A stretch of 64,000 bases of DNA from Serpentinimonas raichei (GTDB lineage Bacteria > Pseudomonadota > Gammaproteobacteria > Burkholderiales > Burkholderiaceae_C). The stretch spans positions 533,699-597,698 of the forward strand of contig NZ_AP014568.1 of assembly GCF_000828895.1 (NCBI RefSeq), written 5' to 3'. How positions within the stretch are numbered: the stretch's first letter is position 1; every line of letters begins with the position of its first letter. Below the pieces are notes generated by a model, which saw only the letters and a list, made by a program, of their open reading frames with translations, had not been told where the DNA came from and did not search any database. The position numbers and the translations under genes were made by a program. Shown piece after piece: positions 26,344 through 38,485 of this stretch.

Positions 26344-28248
26344 ATGGCTTTATTGCAAATCTCCGAGCCCGGCCAGGCGCCGGACCCGCACCAGCGGCGC
26401 ATTGCCGTCGGCATCGACCTGGGCACCACCCACTCGCTGGTGGCGGCGCTGCGCCACGGCCACAACGAATGCCTGCCCGACGCGCAGGGCAGGGTGTTGC
26501 TGCCCAGCGTGGTGCGCTACCTGCCCGCCGCCCACCAAGGCGCGGGCCGCCAGATCGGCTGGGAGGCGCTGCAGGCGCAGACGCAAGACCCGGCCAACAC
26601 CATCAGCTCGGTCAAGCGCCTGATGGGGCGCACCCGCGCCGACCTGGCCGCCAGCGGCGTGCTGGGCCGCTTGCCCTACACCGTGGTCGATGGCGTGGGC
26701 ATGGCGGCGCTGCACACCGTGGCCGGCGACAAAAGCCCGGTGGAAGTGAGCGCCGAGATCTTGGCCGCCTTGCGCCAGCGCGCCGAAGACAGCTTCGACG
26801 CCGACCTGTACGGCGCCGTGATCACCGTACCGGCCTATTTCGACGACGCCCAGCGCCAGGCCACCAAAGACGCGGCCCAGCTGGCCGGCCTCAAGGTGCT
26901 GCGCCTGCTCAACGAACCCACCGCCGCCGCGCTGGCCTACGGGCTGGACCAGGCCGCCGAAGGGCTGTATCTGGTGTTCGACCTCGGCGGCGGCACCTTC
27001 GATGTCTCGCTGCTGCGCCTGAGCCGGGGCGTGTTCGAGGTGCTGGCCACCGGCGGCGATTCGGCCCTGGGCGGCGACGACTACGACCGCGCCCTGGCCG
27101 ACGCGCTGCTGGCGCGCTCCGGGCTGGCTTGCCACGCCAGCGAACTGCCGCTGACCGAGCGCGCCACCTTGCTGGCCGAGGTGCGGCGCGTCAAAGAAGC
27201 GCTGTCGGACTTGCCCGATGCGGCGCAGACCTTGCCTTTGGTCGCCACGCTGCAAGGACAAGCGCAGCAGTGGCAGATCAGCCGCGCCGACTTCGACGCC
27301 GCCACCGCCACCCTGAACGCGCAAACCCTGGCTGCCGTACGGCGCGTGCTGCGCGATGCGCGCGTGGCGGCGGCCGACGTGCAGGGCGTGGTGCTGGTCG
27401 GTGGTGCCACCCGCATGCCCGCGCTGCGCCAGGCGGTGGCCGAGTTTTTCGGCCGCCCCCCGCTCACCGACCTGAACCCAGACGAAGTGGTCGCCCTGGG
27501 TGCGGCGCTGCAAGCGCAGCAACTGGCCGGCCACCCCGCCAACGGCGAAGACTGGCTGCTGCTCGACGTCACGCCGCTCTCGCTCGGCCTGGAGACCATG
27601 GGCGGGCTGGTCGAGCGCATCGTGCCGCGCAACACCCCGCTGCCGGCCGCGCTGGCACAAGACTTCACCACCTACCAAGACGGCCAGACCGCGCTGGCGC
27701 TGCACGTGCTGCAAGGCGAGCGCGACCTGGTACCAGACTGCCGCAGCCTGGCGCGCTTCGAGCTGCGCGGCATCCCGCCCATGGTGGCCGGGGCGGCGCG
27801 CATCCGCGTCACCTTCCACCTCGATGCCGACGGGCTGCTCAGCGTGAGCGCGCGCGAGCAAGGCAGCGGGGTCGAGGCGCACATCGAGGTCAAACCCTCC
27901 TACGGCCTGAGCGACGAACAAATCGCCGCCATGCTGCAAGAGGGCAACGCCAGCGCCGCGCAAGACATGCGCGCGCGCGCCTTGCGCGAAGCCCAGGTCG
28001 AGGCCGAGCGCATGGCCGCCGCCACCCGCAGCGCCCTGGCCGCCGACGGCGAGCTGCTGCGCCCCGAGGAGCGCGCCGCCATCGAAGCGCTGCTGCAGGC
28101 GCAGGCGCAGGCTAAACTGCAAGACGACGCCGCCGCGCTCGACGCCGCCACCGAGGCGCTGGCCGAGGGCTGTGAAGAATTTGCCGCCCGTCGCATGAAC
28201 CGCAGCATTGCCACCGCCTTGGCCGGGCAACATATCAACCAGTTTTAA
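26344..28248 (+). CDS. hscA: Fe-S assembly Hsp70 chaperone HscA
   Basis: This 634-aa Hsp70-class ATPase releases clusters from IscU. It shows [11 protein letters not shown], the phosphate-2 motif [20 protein letters not shown] and the substrate-domain start [14 protein letters not shown]. The length and the absence of a DnaK-type acidic tail fit HscA. It lies 11 bp after hscB. Confidence 0.96.
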   Translation: MALLQISEPGQAPDPHQRRIAVGIDLGTTHSLVAALRHGHNECLPDAQGRVLLPSVVRYLPAAHQGAGRQIGWEALQAQTQDPANTISSVKRLMGRTRADLAASGVLGRLPYTVVDGVGMAALHTVAGDKSPVEVSAEILAALRQRAEDSFDADLYGAVITVPAYFDDAQRQATKDAAQLAGLKVLRLLNEPTAAALAYGLDQAAEGLYLVFDLGGGTFDVSLLRLSRGVFEVLATGGDSALGGDDYDRALADALLARSGLACHASELPLTERATLLAEVRRVKEALSDLPDAAQTLPLVATLQGQAQQWQISRADFDAATATLNAQTLAAVRRVLRDARVAAADVQGVVLVGGATRMPALRQAVAEFFGRPPLTDLNPDEVVALGAALQAQQLAGHPANGEDWLLLDVTPLSLGLETMGGLVERIVPRNTPLPAALAQDFTTYQDGQTALALHVLQGERDLVPDCRSLARFELRGIPPMVAGAARIRVTFHLDADGLLSVSAREQGSGVEAHIEVKPSYGLSDEQIAAMLQEGNASAAQDMRARALREAQVEAERMAAATRSALAADGELLRPEERAAIEALLQAQAQAKLQDDAAALDAATEALAEGCEEFAARRMNRSIATALAGQHINQF

Positions 28249-28254
28249 GCCGCC

Positions 28255-28593
28255 ATGCCAACCCTCACCGTATTGCCCCACCCCGAACTCTGCCCCGAAG
28301 GGCGCACGCTCGAGGGCCTCAGCGGCAGCACCCTGTGCGAGGCGCTGCTCGACCACGGCGTGGCCATCGAGCACGCCTGCGACATGAGCTGCGCCTGCAC
28401 CACCTGCCACGTGATCGTGCGCCAGGGCTTTGCCACCCTAGAGCCGGCCAGCGAAGAAGAAGAAGACCTGCTCGACAAAGCCTGGGGCGTCAAGCCGCAG
28501 TCGCGCCTGAGCTGCCAGGTGCGGCTGGCTCGGCAGGATTTGACGGTCGAGATTCCGCGCTACACCATCAACCACGCGCGCGAAAACCACTGA
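28255..28593 (+). CDS. fdx: Adrenodoxin-type [2Fe-2S] ferredoxin of the isc operon
   Basis: This 112-aa ferredoxin supplies electrons for cluster assembly. The ligands are Cys42, Cys48 and Cys51 in ACDMSCACTTCH, plus a fourth Cys in LSCQVRL near residue 86. It starts 6 bp after hscA. Confidence 0.95.
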   Translation: MPTLTVLPHPELCPEGRTLEGLSGSTLCEALLDHGVAIEHACDMSCACTTCHVIVRQGFATLEPASEEEEDLLDKAWGVKPQSRLSCQVRLARQDLTVEIPRYTINHARENH

Positions 28594-28611
28594 CAGCCCA
28601 AGGGCCGCCCC

Positions 28612-29364
28612 ATGCGCCAAATCGTCCTCGACACCGAAACCACCGGCCTGTCGCCCGCCAATGGCGACCGCATCATCGAAATCGGCTGCATCGAACTGCT
28701 CGGGCGCAAGCCCAGCGGCAACAACCGCCACTACTACCTCAACCCCGAGCGCGAAATCCACGCCGAGGCGCAGCGCGTACACGGCCTGTCGCTCGAATTT
28801 TTGGCCGACAAGCCCAAGTTTGCCCAAGTCGCCGCCGATTTGCTCGACTACCTGGCCGGGGCCGAGCTGATCATCCACAACGCCCCCTTCGATATCGGCT
28901 TTCTGGATGCCGAATGGCAGCGCCTGGGCCACGGCCCCACGCGCCAACTGGCCGGCGGCGTGATCGACACCCTGCTCATGGCCAAGGAAATGTACCCGGG
29001 CAAGCGCAACGGACTCGACGCCCTGTGCGAGCGGCTCGGGGTCGACAACTCCAGCCGCACCCGGCACGGCGCGCTGCTCGACGCCGAGCTGCTGGCCGAG
29101 GTCTATATCTGTCTCACACGCGGGCAGGATTCGCTGCTGATGGAGCTCGACATCGGCCCCTCAGGCAGCGGCCACTCCGACGGCTCCAGTCTAGGCCTAG
29201 GCCAAGGCCAAAGCGCATCGGCCAGCGACTGGTCGCATCTGGCCATCCCGCTGCTGCAAGCCAACCCGCAAGAACGGCAAGCCCACGAAGCGCTGCTGCT
29301 CGAACTCGACCAAGCCAGCAAGGGCAAAACCCTGTGGCGCAAGCTGCAGCCCATGCCAGCCTGA
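28612..29364 (+). CDS. dnaQ: DNA polymerase III epsilon subunit (proofreading exonuclease)
   Basis: This 250-aa DEDDh 3'-5' exonuclease proofreads the replicative polymerase. Exo I is DTETTGL (Asp7, Glu9), Exo II is IIHNAPFDIGF, and Exo III is TRHGALLDAELLAEVY. The C-terminal third is the theta- and alpha-binding tail; it contains a Ser/Gly/Leu-rich stretch at about residues 184-202. It lies 18 bp after fdx and is probably read from the isc transcript as well. Confidence 0.92.
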   Translation: MRQIVLDTETTGLSPANGDRIIEIGCIELLGRKPSGNNRHYYLNPEREIHAEAQRVHGLSLEFLADKPKFAQVAADLLDYLAGAELIIHNAPFDIGFLDAEWQRLGHGPTRQLAGGVIDTLLMAKEMYPGKRNGLDALCERLGVDNSSRTRHGALLDAELLAEVYICLTRGQDSLLMELDIGPSGSGHSDGSSLGLGQGQSASASDWSHLAIPLLQANPQERQAHEALLLELDQASKGKTLWRKLQPMPA

Positions 29365-29381
29365 GGGCGCAAATTTTTGCA

Positions 29382-29396
29382 GCGCCGCTGCGGCGC
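29382..29396. other. Short GC hairpin after dnaQ
   Basis: GCGCCGC-T-GCGGCGC is a perfect 7-bp inverted repeat with a single-base loop and no T-tract. It may slow or cap the dnaQ transcript just before the tRNA promoter. It could also be chance in GC-rich DNA. Confidence 0.3.
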
Positions 29397-29424
29397 CCCC
29401 GCGCGTGGCCGCGAAAAGTCGGGC

Positions 29425-29430
29425 TATAAT
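29425..29430 (+). promoter_or_regulatory. tRNA-Val(CAC) -10 element
   Basis: A consensus TATAAT lies 12 bp before the tRNA 5' end. A recognizable -35 is lacking at 16-18 bp upstream. Confidence 0.6.
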
Positions 29431-29442
29431 TCAGGGCTAGAT

Positions 29443-29517
29443 GGGTGATTAGCTCAGTGGTAGAGCACTGCCTTCACACGGCAGGGGTCGCAGGTTCAAA
29501 CCCTGCATCACCCACCA
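29443..29517 (+). tRNA. tRNA-Val (anticodon CAC)
   Basis: The gene is 75 nt with acceptor GGGTGAT/ATCACCC, discriminator A and an encoded CCA. The anticodon stem CTGCC/GGCAG encloses loop TTCACAC, so the anticodon is CAC, reading GUG. The T-loop reads GGTTCAAACC. Confidence 0.95.
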
Positions 29518-29532
29518 TCGGCACATGCGCAC

Positions 29533-29571
29533 AACCCCCGGCAGTTTTCTGTGCGGGGGTTTTGATTTTTT
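29533..29571 (+). terminator. Intrinsic terminator after tRNA-Val(CAC)
   Basis: The 8-bp stem AACCCCCG/CGGGGGTT (29533-29540 and 29554-29561) is followed by a T-rich run interrupted by GA. Confidence 0.85.
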
Positions 29572-29590
29572 AGCGCCAATCCAGCCCATG

Positions 29591-29626
29591 AAAAAAGCCG
29601 CCCAGTGCATGCACCAAGCGGCTTTT
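29591..29626 (-). terminator. Intrinsic terminator of tRNA-Pro
   Basis: The stem AAAAGCCGC/GCGGCTTTT (29593-29601 and 29618-29626) encloses a loop with the palindrome TGCATGCA. On the minus strand it ends in six T, 11 bp past the tRNA 3' end. Confidence 0.85.
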
Positions 29627-29636
29627 AAAGAGGGAA

Positions 29637-29713
29637 TGGTCGGAGCGGCGGGATTCGAACTCGCGACCCTCTGCTCCCAAAGCAGATGCGCTACCAGGCT
29701 GCGCTACGCTCCG
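29637..29713 (-). tRNA. tRNA-Pro (anticodon UGG)
   Basis: The gene is 77 nt on the minus strand with acceptor CGGAGCG/CGCTCCG, discriminator A and an encoded CCA. The anticodon loop TTTGGGA gives UGG, and the T-loop reads GTTCGAATCC on the tRNA strand. It is head-to-head with the rimP operon. Confidence 0.95.
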
Positions 29714-29725
29714 ACTAAGCTGCAT

Positions 29726-29731
29726 ATTGTA
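29726..29731 (-). promoter_or_regulatory. tRNA-Pro -10 element
   Basis: TACAAT on the minus strand lies 12 bp before the tRNA 5' end, the usual distance for stable RNA promoters in this segment. Confidence 0.55.
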
Positions 29732-29772
29732 TGCGCCGCAGGCACCGCTTGGAGGCGGTCGGGCAAAAAAAT

Positions 29773-29801
29773 TTGCTTGAGCGCCTACAGGGTGCTACAA
29801 T
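29773..29801 (+). promoter_or_regulatory. Promoter of the rimP-nusA-infB operon
   Basis: The -35 TTGCTT (29773-29778), a 17-bp spacer and the -10 TACAAT (29796-29801) form the best sigma-70 promoter of this region. Transcription would start near 29808, leaving a leader of about 80 nt before rimP. Confidence 0.7.
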
Positions 29802-29821
29802 GCAAGGCTTCACGACCAATT

Positions 29822-29850
29822 GGGCGGGTTTTTACCGGCCCTTTTTTTTT
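29822..29850 (+). terminator. Terminator-like hairpin in the rimP-nusA leader (candidate attenuator)
   Basis: GGGCGG (29822-29827) pairs with CCGGCCC (29835-29841) with one bulge and a T-rich loop, followed directly by nine T (29842-29850). It lies between the operon promoter and the rimP start, so most transcripts might end there unless antitermination occurs. NusA, encoded in the operon, is itself a pausing and termination factor. Confidence 0.5.
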
Positions 29851-29889
29851 GGCTTGGCACCAAACGCATCAGGGCCCAACACCACACAC

Positions 29890-30597
29890 ATGAGCTGGCA
29901 GCACACCGTCGCACAGACCGTCACCGGGATGGGATTCGATCTGGTGGATCTGGAACGATCCGCCGGGGGCTTGCTGCGCGTCACCATCGACTGGCCGTGG
30001 GTGGGGCCGGATGGCGCAGCGGAGCGCTCCATCACCGTGGAAGACTGCGAACGCGTCACGCGCCAGTTGCAGCTGCTGCTCGAAGTCGAGGCGGTGGAGT
30101 ACAAGCGGCTCGAAGTGGGCTCGCCCGGCATCGACCGGCCGCTGCGCCACCCGGCCGATTTTGAGCGCTTCCTGGGTTCGGTGATCGATCTCACGCTCAA
30201 GCAGCCCATCGGGGCGGCGGCGGCGCAAGGCGGGGTGGCGGTGGCGGCGACCCGCAAAAAATTTCGGGGCACGCTCGAGCGCGCCGCAGCACCCGAGGCG
30301 GTGGCCGAGGGTGGCGCAGGCCCAACCGGCACCGCCGAGGGCTTGCAGGCCGCGCAGCCTGCACCCGGCAGCCACTGGCAGATCGTCTGGCGCGACGAGC
30401 CGGTGCGCAAACCGGGCCAGCCCGTGAGCAAAAAAGCCCAGCCTGCGCCCTTGCAGGTGCTGGGCTTTGCGCTCGATGAGCTGCGCGAGGCGCGGCTGGC
30501 ACCGATTGTCAACTTCAAGGGCCGCAGCGCAAGCGCGCCGGCCACTCCCTCCGCCGACGAAGGTGGAAGCAAAATTGCAAAGGCAGAAAAAAAATGA
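29890..30597 (+). CDS. rimP: Ribosome maturation factor RimP
   Basis: This 235-aa protein is needed for 30S subunit maturation. The N-terminal RimP domain ([18 protein letters not shown] [16 protein letters not shown]) is intact, and the C-terminal SH3-like beta barrel is split by low-complexity Ala/Pro/Gly segments (about residues 100-175), making it longer than the usual 150-200 aa. ATG 29890 fits the family start; the frame extends upstream into the leader. Its TGA overlaps the nusA ATG (ATGA). Confidence 0.92.
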   Translation: MSWQHTVAQTVTGMGFDLVDLERSAGGLLRVTIDWPWVGPDGAAERSITVEDCERVTRQLQLLLEVEAVEYKRLEVGSPGIDRPLRHPADFERFLGSVIDLTLKQPIGAAAAQGGVAVAATRKKFRGTLERAAAPEAVAEGGAGPTGTAEGLQAAQPAPGSHWQIVWRDEPVRKPGQPVSKKAQPAPLQVLGFALDELREARLAPIVNFKGRSASAPATPSADEGGSKIAKAEKK

Positions 30598-32102
30598 ACC
30601 GCGAAATGTTGATGCTGATCGACGCCATTTCACGCGAAAAAAACGTAGAGCGCAGCGTGGTGTTGAGCGCGGTCGAGTCCGCCCTGGCCTCGGCCACCAA
30701 GAAGCTGTACAAGGGTGAGGTGGACATTCGCGTCAGCGTCAACCCCGACACCGGCGCCTACGAAGCCTTCCGCCGCTGGCTGGTGGTGCCCGACGAGGCC
30801 GGCCTGCAAAACCCGGACGCCGAAGAGCTCTACTCCGACGTGGCCGAAGAGCGGTCCGGCATTGCGGTGGGCGAGTACATCGAGCAGCCCATCGAAGCGG
30901 TGCCGGTGGGGCGCATCGGTGCCATGGCGGCCAAGCAGGTGATCTTGCAGCGCATTCGCGACGCCGAGCGCGAAATGCTGCTCAACGACTTCATGAGCCG
31001 CGGCGACAAGATTTTTGTCGGCACCGTCAAGCGCCTCGACAAGGGCGATGTGATCGTCGAGAGCGGGCGCGTCGAAGGCCGGCTCAAGCGCTCCGAAATG
31101 ATCCCCAAAGAAAACCTGCGCAGCGCCGACCGCGTGCGCGCCATGATCATGGAGGTGGACCTGACGCTGCGCGGGGCCCCGATTTTGCTCTCGCGTTCCG
31201 CGCCCGAGTTCATGATCGAGCTGTTTCGCCAAGAGGTGCCCGAGATCGAGCAAGGGCTGCTGGAGATCAAATCCTGCGCCCGCGACCCCGGCTCGCGCGC
31301 CAAGATCGCCGTCAAGTCCTACGACAAACGCATCGACCCGATCGGTACCTGCGTCGGCATGCGCGGCTCGCGCGTCAATGCCGTGACCAATGAGCTCGCC
31401 GGCGAGCGGGTCGATATCGTGCTCTGGAGCGAAGACCCGGCGCAGTTCGTGATCGGTGCGCTGGCGCCGGCCAATGTGCAGTCGATCGTCGTCGATGAAG
31501 AGCGCCACGCCATGGACGTGGTGGTGGACGAGGAAAACCTGGCGATTGCGATCGGCCGTGGCGGCCAAAATGTGCGCCTAGCCGCTGACCTCACCGGCTG
31601 GAAAATCAACATCATGACGGCCGAAGAATCAACGGCCAAGCAGGCGCAGGAGTCCGATGCGATCCGCGCCCTGTTCATGGCCAAACTCGACGTCGACCAA
31701 GAGATGGCCGACATCCTGATCGGCGAGGGCTTTGCCAGCCTCGAAGAAGTGGCCTATGTGCCGCTGCAAGAGATGCTGGAGATCGCGTCCTTCGACGAGG
31801 AAACCGTGCACGAACTGCGCGCACGCGCCAAAAACGCCTTGCTGACGCTGGAAATCGCCAAAGAGGAGCGGGTGGAAGACGCGGTGCGCGATTTGCGCGA
31901 CCTCGAGGGCCTAAACCCCGAGCTGATGGCGCAACTGGCCGCCGCGGGCGTGCACAACCTCGACGACTTGGCCGATTTGGCGACCGATGAGCTAATCGAA
32001 ATCACCGGACTGGGTGCCGAAGAGGCGACCGCATTGATCATGCGCGCGCGCCAGCACTGGTTCACCACCGATCAGGACCCAGCGCCAAGCTCGCAGTCCT
32101 AA
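30594..32102 (+). CDS. nusA: Transcription termination/antitermination factor NusA
   Basis: This 502-aa protein binds RNA polymerase and nascent RNA. It has an N-terminal RNAP-binding domain, an S1 domain ([14 protein letters not shown]), KH1 ([14 protein letters not shown]), KH2 ([12 protein letters not shown]) and two C-terminal acidic repeats, as in E. coli NusA. The start overlaps rimP by 4 bp, so the two are translationally coupled. Confidence 0.96.
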   Translation: MNREMLMLIDAISREKNVERSVVLSAVESALASATKKLYKGEVDIRVSVNPDTGAYEAFRRWLVVPDEAGLQNPDAEELYSDVAEERSGIAVGEYIEQPIEAVPVGRIGAMAAKQVILQRIRDAEREMLLNDFMSRGDKIFVGTVKRLDKGDVIVESGRVEGRLKRSEMIPKENLRSADRVRAMIMEVDLTLRGAPILLSRSAPEFMIELFRQEVPEIEQGLLEIKSCARDPGSRAKIAVKSYDKRIDPIGTCVGMRGSRVNAVTNELAGERVDIVLWSEDPAQFVIGALAPANVQSIVVDEERHAMDVVVDEENLAIAIGRGGQNVRLAADLTGWKINIMTAEESTAKQAQESDAIRALFMAKLDVDQEMADILIGEGFASLEEVAYVPLQEMLEIASFDEETVHELRARAKNALLTLEIAKEERVEDAVRDLRDLEGLNPELMAQLAAAGVHNLDDLADLATDELIEITGLGAEEATALIMRARQHWFTTDQDPAPSSQS

Positions 32103-32131
32103 GACGGCCAGCGACACGGAGAACCGAACAC

Positions 32132-35119
32132 ATGACCAGTAAAACCGTCGCAGACTTTGCCGCCGAACTCAATCAACCCACGGCTTTGCTGCTGGAGCAG
32201 TTGGGGAGTGCCGGGGTGCTCAAGCAGTCCGGTGCCGACCCGATTTCAGAGTCCGACAAGCAGCGCTTGCTCGGATTCCTGCAGGCCAGCCACGGCACGG
32301 CCAGTGCCGAGCGCAAAAAAATCACCCTGACCAAAAAATCGACCAGCGAGATCAAGCAGGCCGACGCATCGGGGCGGGCGCGCACGATCCAGGTCGAGGT
32401 GCGCAAGAAGCGCACCTTCGTGCGCCGCGACGACGAGCCAGTCGGCAGCCCGAGCGCGGCAGAGGAGCCGGCCACCGAAGTGGACGAGGCAGCCGAGGCG
32501 ATCTCGCACCAAGCGCAGCAGGCCGAGCTGGAGCGGCTTGAAGAGCAAGCGCGCCATCAAGCCGAGCAAATTCGGCTCCAGGAAGAAGAGCTGGCGCGCC
32601 AGCGCCTGGAGCGGCAGCAGCAGCAGGAGCGCGAGGCCCAAGAGCAGCAGGCTGCCCTTGAGCTGGAACGCCAGCGCCAATTGGCGTTGCAGCGGGCGCG
32701 CGCCGAACAAGAGGTGCAACAGAGCCGCCAACGCGGTGCCAAGCCTGCCACGGTGCCACCGCCCGCGCCGGCCGCTGCGCCAGCCGCCGAACTGGCCGCC
32801 CAGCAAGCCGCCGAGCTGTCTGCCAAGCAAGCCGCCGAATTGGCGAGCAAGCAAGCCGCCGAGTTGGCCACGGAGAAGGCCGCTGCCCAGCGGCTGGTGG
32901 ACGAACAACGCGCCCTCGACCTCGATCAGCGCCGCCAAAAGGCGCTGGCCGAGGCGCAGGCGATCCGCGACATGATGGCGGCCCCGAAGAAGGTGCTGCT
33001 GGCCAAAAAACCCGAAGAGCCCAAGCCAGCCCCGGCTGCCGAGGCCAAGCCTGGCCTCAAGGGCACGCTGCACAAGCCAGCCGGCACGCCGGCACCGGCC
33101 AAACCGGGCGCGGCCAAACCCGCCGCACCAGGTGCAGCGGCTGCGGGGGCGGGCAAAAAAGAAGTCAAATCCGAAGCCCTGTCCTCCACTTGGAAGGACG
33201 AAGCGGCCAAGAAAAAAGAAGTCAAAGGGCGTACTGGCAACACCAGCGCGGTGCGTTCCAGCGGCACCGCGTGGCGCGCCAGCAGCAAGGGCGGTGGAAG
33301 GCGCGGCTCCGGTGGCCGCGACGAGCGCTCACACGGCTTTGATTCGGCCCAGTCCGAGGCCAAGGTGATCGAGGTGCACGTGCCCGAGACCATCACCGTG
33401 GCCGAACTGGCGCACAAGATGGCGCTCAAGTCGTCCGAGGTCATCAAGCAGTTGATGAAGCTGGGCCAGATGGTCACCATCAACCAGTCGCTGGACCAGG
33501 ACACGGCCATGATCGTGGTCGAAGAACTGGGGCACCAGGCGGTGGCGGCAGCGCTCGACGACCCAGAGGCCTTCACCGAAGAAGAAACCGCGCAACAGCA
33601 GGCCGAAAGCCTGACACGCGCGCCGGTGGTCACGGTCATGGGCCACGTGGACCACGGCAAGACTTCGCTGCTCGACTACATCCGGCGCACCAAGGTGGCG
33701 GCGGGCGAGGCGGGCGGCATCACACAGCACATCGGCGCTTACCACGTGGAAACCCCGCGCGGCATGGTGACCTTCCTCGACACCCCCGGCCACGAGGCCT
33801 TCACGGCCATGCGGGCCCGCGGCGCCCAGGCCACCGACGTGGTGATTCTGGTTTGCGCCGCCGACGACGGCGTGATGCCGCAGACCAAAGAAGCCATCAA
33901 GCACGCCAAAGCGGCCAATGTGCCAATCGTGGTGGCCCTGACCAAGGCCGACAAGCCCGAAGCCAACCTGGAGCGCGTCAAGGCCGGGCTGGTGGCCGAG
34001 CAGGTGGTGCCCGAAGAATTCGGCGGCGATTCGCCCTTTGTGGCGGTGTCGTCCAAGACTGGCATGGGCATCGACGCGCTGCTGGAGCAGGTGCTGCTGC
34101 AAGCCGAGGTGCTCGAACTCAAGGCCCCGGTCGCTGCCAACGCCAAGGGGCTGGTGATCGAAGCCCGGCTCGACAAGGGCCGCGGCGCCGTGGCCACGGT
34201 GCTGGTGCAATCGGGCACGCTCAAGGTCGGCGACGTGGTGCTGGCCGGCCAGACTTCGGGCCGGGTGCGCGCCATGCTGGACGAAAACGGCCGCTCGACC
34301 AAAGAAGCCGGGCCTTCGATCCCGGTCGAAATTCAGGGCTTGTCCGAGGTGCCGCGCGCCGGTGACAGCTTCATGGTGCTGGCCGACGAGCGCCGGGCGC
34401 GCGAGATCGCCACCTACCGCGCCGGCAAGTTTCGCTCCACCAAGCTGGCCAAGCAGCAAGCGGCCAAGCTGGAAAACATGTTTGCCGACATGCAGGCGGG
34501 CGAGGTGCAGACCCTGCCCATCATCATCAAGTCCGACGTGCAGGGCTCGCAAGAGGCGCTGGCCACTTCGCTGCTCAAGCTCTCGACCGACGAGGTGCGG
34601 GTGCAACTGGTGTATGCGGGCGTGGGCGCGATCAGCGAGTCCGACGTCAACCTAGCGATCGCCTCGAAAGCGATCGTGATCGGCTTTAACGTGCGCGCCG
34701 ACGTGGGTGCGCGCAAGCAGGCCGAGGCCACCGGCATCGATCTGCACTACTACAACATCATCTACGACGCGGTCGATGAGCTCAAGGCCGCCATGTCGGG
34801 CATGTTGGCACCGGAAAAGCGCGAGGAAATCATCGGCACGGCCGAAATCCGCACCGTGTTCGTGGCCTCCAAAATCGGCACCGTCGCCGGCTCCATGGTC
34901 ACCGACGGCCACATCACACGCAGCGCGCATTTCCGCCTGCTGCGCGACAACGTGGTGATCTACACCGGCGAGATCGAATCCTTGAAGCGCATGAAGGACG
35001 ATGTGCGCGAGGTCAAAGAAGGCTTCGAGTGCGGCATCAAGCTCAAAAACTACAACGACATCAAAGAAGGCGACACGCTGGAGGTCTTTGAAATCAAGGA
35101 AGTGGCGCGTACACTCTGA
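32132..35119 (+). CDS. infB: Translation initiation factor IF-2
   Basis: This 995-aa GTPase places initiator tRNA on the 30S subunit. The N-terminal IF2 domain (about residues 1-50) is followed by a long charged, Ala/Gln/Glu-rich coiled-coil region (about 120-350), a second IF2N domain, G1 [12 protein letters not shown] at about residue 506, DTPGHEAF (G3), TKADK (G4), and domains II to IV. The linker holds four tandem copies of an 8-residue unit AAEL(A/S)xKQ. It lies 29 bp after nusA with Shine-Dalgarno GGAG. Confidence 0.97.
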   Translation: MTSKTVADFAAELNQPTALLLEQLGSAGVLKQSGADPISESDKQRLLGFLQASHGTASAERKKITLTKKSTSEIKQADASGRARTIQVEVRKKRTFVRRDDEPVGSPSAAEEPATEVDEAAEAISHQAQQAELERLEEQARHQAEQIRLQEEELARQRLERQQQQEREAQEQQAALELERQRQLALQRARAEQEVQQSRQRGAKPATVPPPAPAAAPAAELAAQQAAELSAKQAAELASKQAAELATEKAAAQRLVDEQRALDLDQRRQKALAEAQAIRDMMAAPKKVLLAKKPEEPKPAPAAEAKPGLKGTLHKPAGTPAPAKPGAAKPAAPGAAAAGAGKKEVKSEALSSTWKDEAAKKKEVKGRTGNTSAVRSSGTAWRASSKGGGRRGSGGRDERSHGFDSAQSEAKVIEVHVPETITVAELAHKMALKSSEVIKQLMKLGQMVTINQSLDQDTAMIVVEELGHQAVAAALDDPEAFTEEETAQQQAESLTRAPVVTVMGHVDHGKTSLLDYIRRTKVAAGEAGGITQHIGAYHVETPRGMVTFLDTPGHEAFTAMRARGAQATDVVILVCAADDGVMPQTKEAIKHAKAANVPIVVALTKADKPEANLERVKAGLVAEQVVPEEFGGDSPFVAVSSKTGMGIDALLEQVLLQAEVLELKAPVAANAKGLVIEARLDKGRGAVATVLVQSGTLKVGDVVLAGQTSGRVRAMLDENGRSTKEAGPSIPVEIQGLSEVPRAGDSFMVLADERRAREIATYRAGKFRSTKLAKQQAAKLENMFADMQAGEVQTLPIIIKSDVQGSQEALATSLLKLSTDEVRVQLVYAGVGAISESDVNLAIASKAIVIGFNVRADVGARKQAEATGIDLHYYNIIYDAVDELKAAMSGMLAPEKREEIIGTAEIRTVFVASKIGTVAGSMVTDGHITRSAHFRLLRDNVVIYTGEIESLKRMKDDVREVKEGFECGIKLKNYNDIKEGDTLEVFEIKEVARTL
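32783..32878 (+). repeat. 4 x 24-bp tandem repeat in infB
   Basis: Four in-frame copies of a 24-bp unit (32783-32806, 32807-32830, 32831-32854, 32855-32878) encode the AAEL-type octapeptide of the IF-2 linker. Copies differ at synonymous and a few coding positions. Length differences between strains would be expected and tolerated. Confidence 0.75.
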
Positions 35120-35136
35120 TTGCCGAGCGCAAAGCC

Positions 35137-35508
35137 ATGCCAAACAAAAAAGCCCCCTCCAACCGCAGCTTCAAGGTCGCCGACCAGATTCAGCGCGACT
35201 TGAGCGAGTTGATCGCACGCGAGTTGAAAGACCCGCGTGTGGGCATGGTCACGCTGCAAGCAATCGAGCTCACGCCCGATTACGCGCACGCCAATGTGTA
35301 TTTCAGCGTGCTCACGGGCGATGCGCAGCAGGCGCTGGAAGGGCTCAACCAAGCGGCCGGGTTTTTGCGCAATGGCTTGTTCAAGCGGCTGCACATCCAC
35401 ACCGTGCCGACGCTGCACTTTGTGTTCGACCGCACGCCCGAGCGCGCCGCCGACATGAACGCCCTGATCGCGCAGGCTGTGGCCTCGCGTTCCAAAGAAA
35501 GCGACTAA
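35137..35508 (+). CDS. rbfA: 30S ribosome-binding factor RbfA
   Basis: This 123-aa KH-fold protein takes part in late 30S maturation and cold adaptation. It has the family start [24 protein letters not shown] and an [11 protein letters not shown] core. It lies 17 bp after infB. Confidence 0.95.
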   Translation: MPNKKAPSNRSFKVADQIQRDLSELIARELKDPRVGMVTLQAIELTPDYAHANVYFSVLTGDAQQALEGLNQAAGFLRNGLFKRLHIHTVPTLHFVFDRTPERAADMNALIAQAVASRSKESD

Positions 35509-35509
35509 A

Positions 35510-36564
35510 TTGAGCGCCGTCAGGTCCCCCCAAGGTGCCGACGCTGCCTTGGAGGGCGGCGGCGCCCCTGTTGCACCCAGCCGCAGCACCCCTCGGCCGC
35601 GGCTGCAGCGCCGCCCCGTGCACGGGGTGCTGCTGCTGGACAAAGCGCTGGGCCTGTCCAGCAACCAGGCGCTGCAGCGCGCCAAGTGGCTGTTGCGTGC
35701 CGACAAAGCCGGCCACACCGGCACCCTGGACCCGCTCGCCAGCGGCCTGCTGCCGCTGTGCTTTGGTGCGGCCACCAAGTTCAGCCAATTGCAGCTCGAT
35801 GCCGACAAGGTCTATGCGGCCACGCTGCGTCTAGGTGTGCGCACGAGCAGCGGCGACGCCGAGGGCGAGGTGCTGGAGCGCCGCCCCGTGGCCTGCACAC
35901 CCGGGCAGGTGCAGCAGGTGCTGGCGCGCTTCCTGGGGCCGATCAGCCAAGTGCCGCCCATGCACAGCGCGCTCAAGCACCAAGGCCGGGCCCTGTACGA
36001 ATACGCCCGCGCCGGGCTGGAAGTGGAGCGCGCGCCGCGCAGCGTCACCATCCACGCGCTGGAGCTGTTGGCGCTCCACCTACACAGCCCCGAGCCCACG
36101 CTGGGCCTGCGCGTGCGCTGCAGCAAAGGCACTTACATCCGCACCCTGGCCGAGGACATCGGGGCCGCGCTGGGTTGCGGCGCGCATCTGGCGGCCTTGC
36201 GGCGCGAGCGCAGCGGCGGCCTGGTGCTGGAGCGCAGCCTGACGCTGGAGCAGCTCGAAGCCTTGCCCGAGGGCGAGCGTCTGCAGGCCCTGCTGCCCGT
36301 GGAGGCGCTGCTGGACGGACACGAGCGCGTCACGCTCGATGGCGATAATGCAGCGCGCTTCCTCACCGGTTTGCGTCGGCGCGGACCGTGGCCGCAGGCC
36401 GAACGCGTGGCCGTGTATGCCGAACAGGACGCGCAGCACGCTTTAGGCCAAGGCCCACAACCCGCCCCGCTGCTCGGCAGCGCCCACATCCAGGGCGGCG
36501 AACTCATACCCGGGCGCTTGTTGAGCCCGATCGAAATCCAACAAATCCAACTGCAAAACCAGCC

Positions 36565-36568
<4 letters not shown>
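35510..36568 (+). CDS. truB: tRNA pseudouridine-55 synthase TruB
   Basis: This 352-aa enzyme forms pseudouridine 55 in the T-loop of tRNAs. The catalytic Asp lies in [22 protein letters not shown] follows, and the PUA-like C-terminus is extended. The start is uncertain. TTG 35510, one base after the rbfA stop, gives a low-complexity leader of about 38 residues before the family start [12 protein letters not shown]; the GTG just before that motif is an alternative. Its stop overlaps the typA start (ATGA). Confidence 0.93.
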
Positions 36569-38391
<1,823 letters not shown>

Positions 38392-38451
38392 TGCGGCTGA
38401 CCGGGGGCGGCGGGCGCTGAAAACGGGCTGAAAACCGGCTTTGCGGTTTCC

Positions 38452-38457
38452 TACAAT
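38452..38457 (+). promoter_or_regulatory. -10 element of the sugar-phosphomutase gene
   Basis: TACAAT lies 29 bp before ATG 38486. Upstream are two near-identical GCTGAAAAC(G/C)GG units and a 6-bp hairpin AAACCG/CGGTTT (38432-38449). No clear -35 is seen. Confidence 0.4.
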
Positions 38458-38485
38458 CGGGGCACCCTCACACACTTGGTGCCTC

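Noticed and set aside
26350..28410. Long minus-strand frame opposite hscA
   Set aside because: It is antisense shadow of a conserved chaperone gene with no family signature.
29637..29713. tRNA-Pro as an integration site of a genomic island
   Set aside because: No integrase gene and no repeated tRNA 3' fragment were found in the window; the flanks are core genes.
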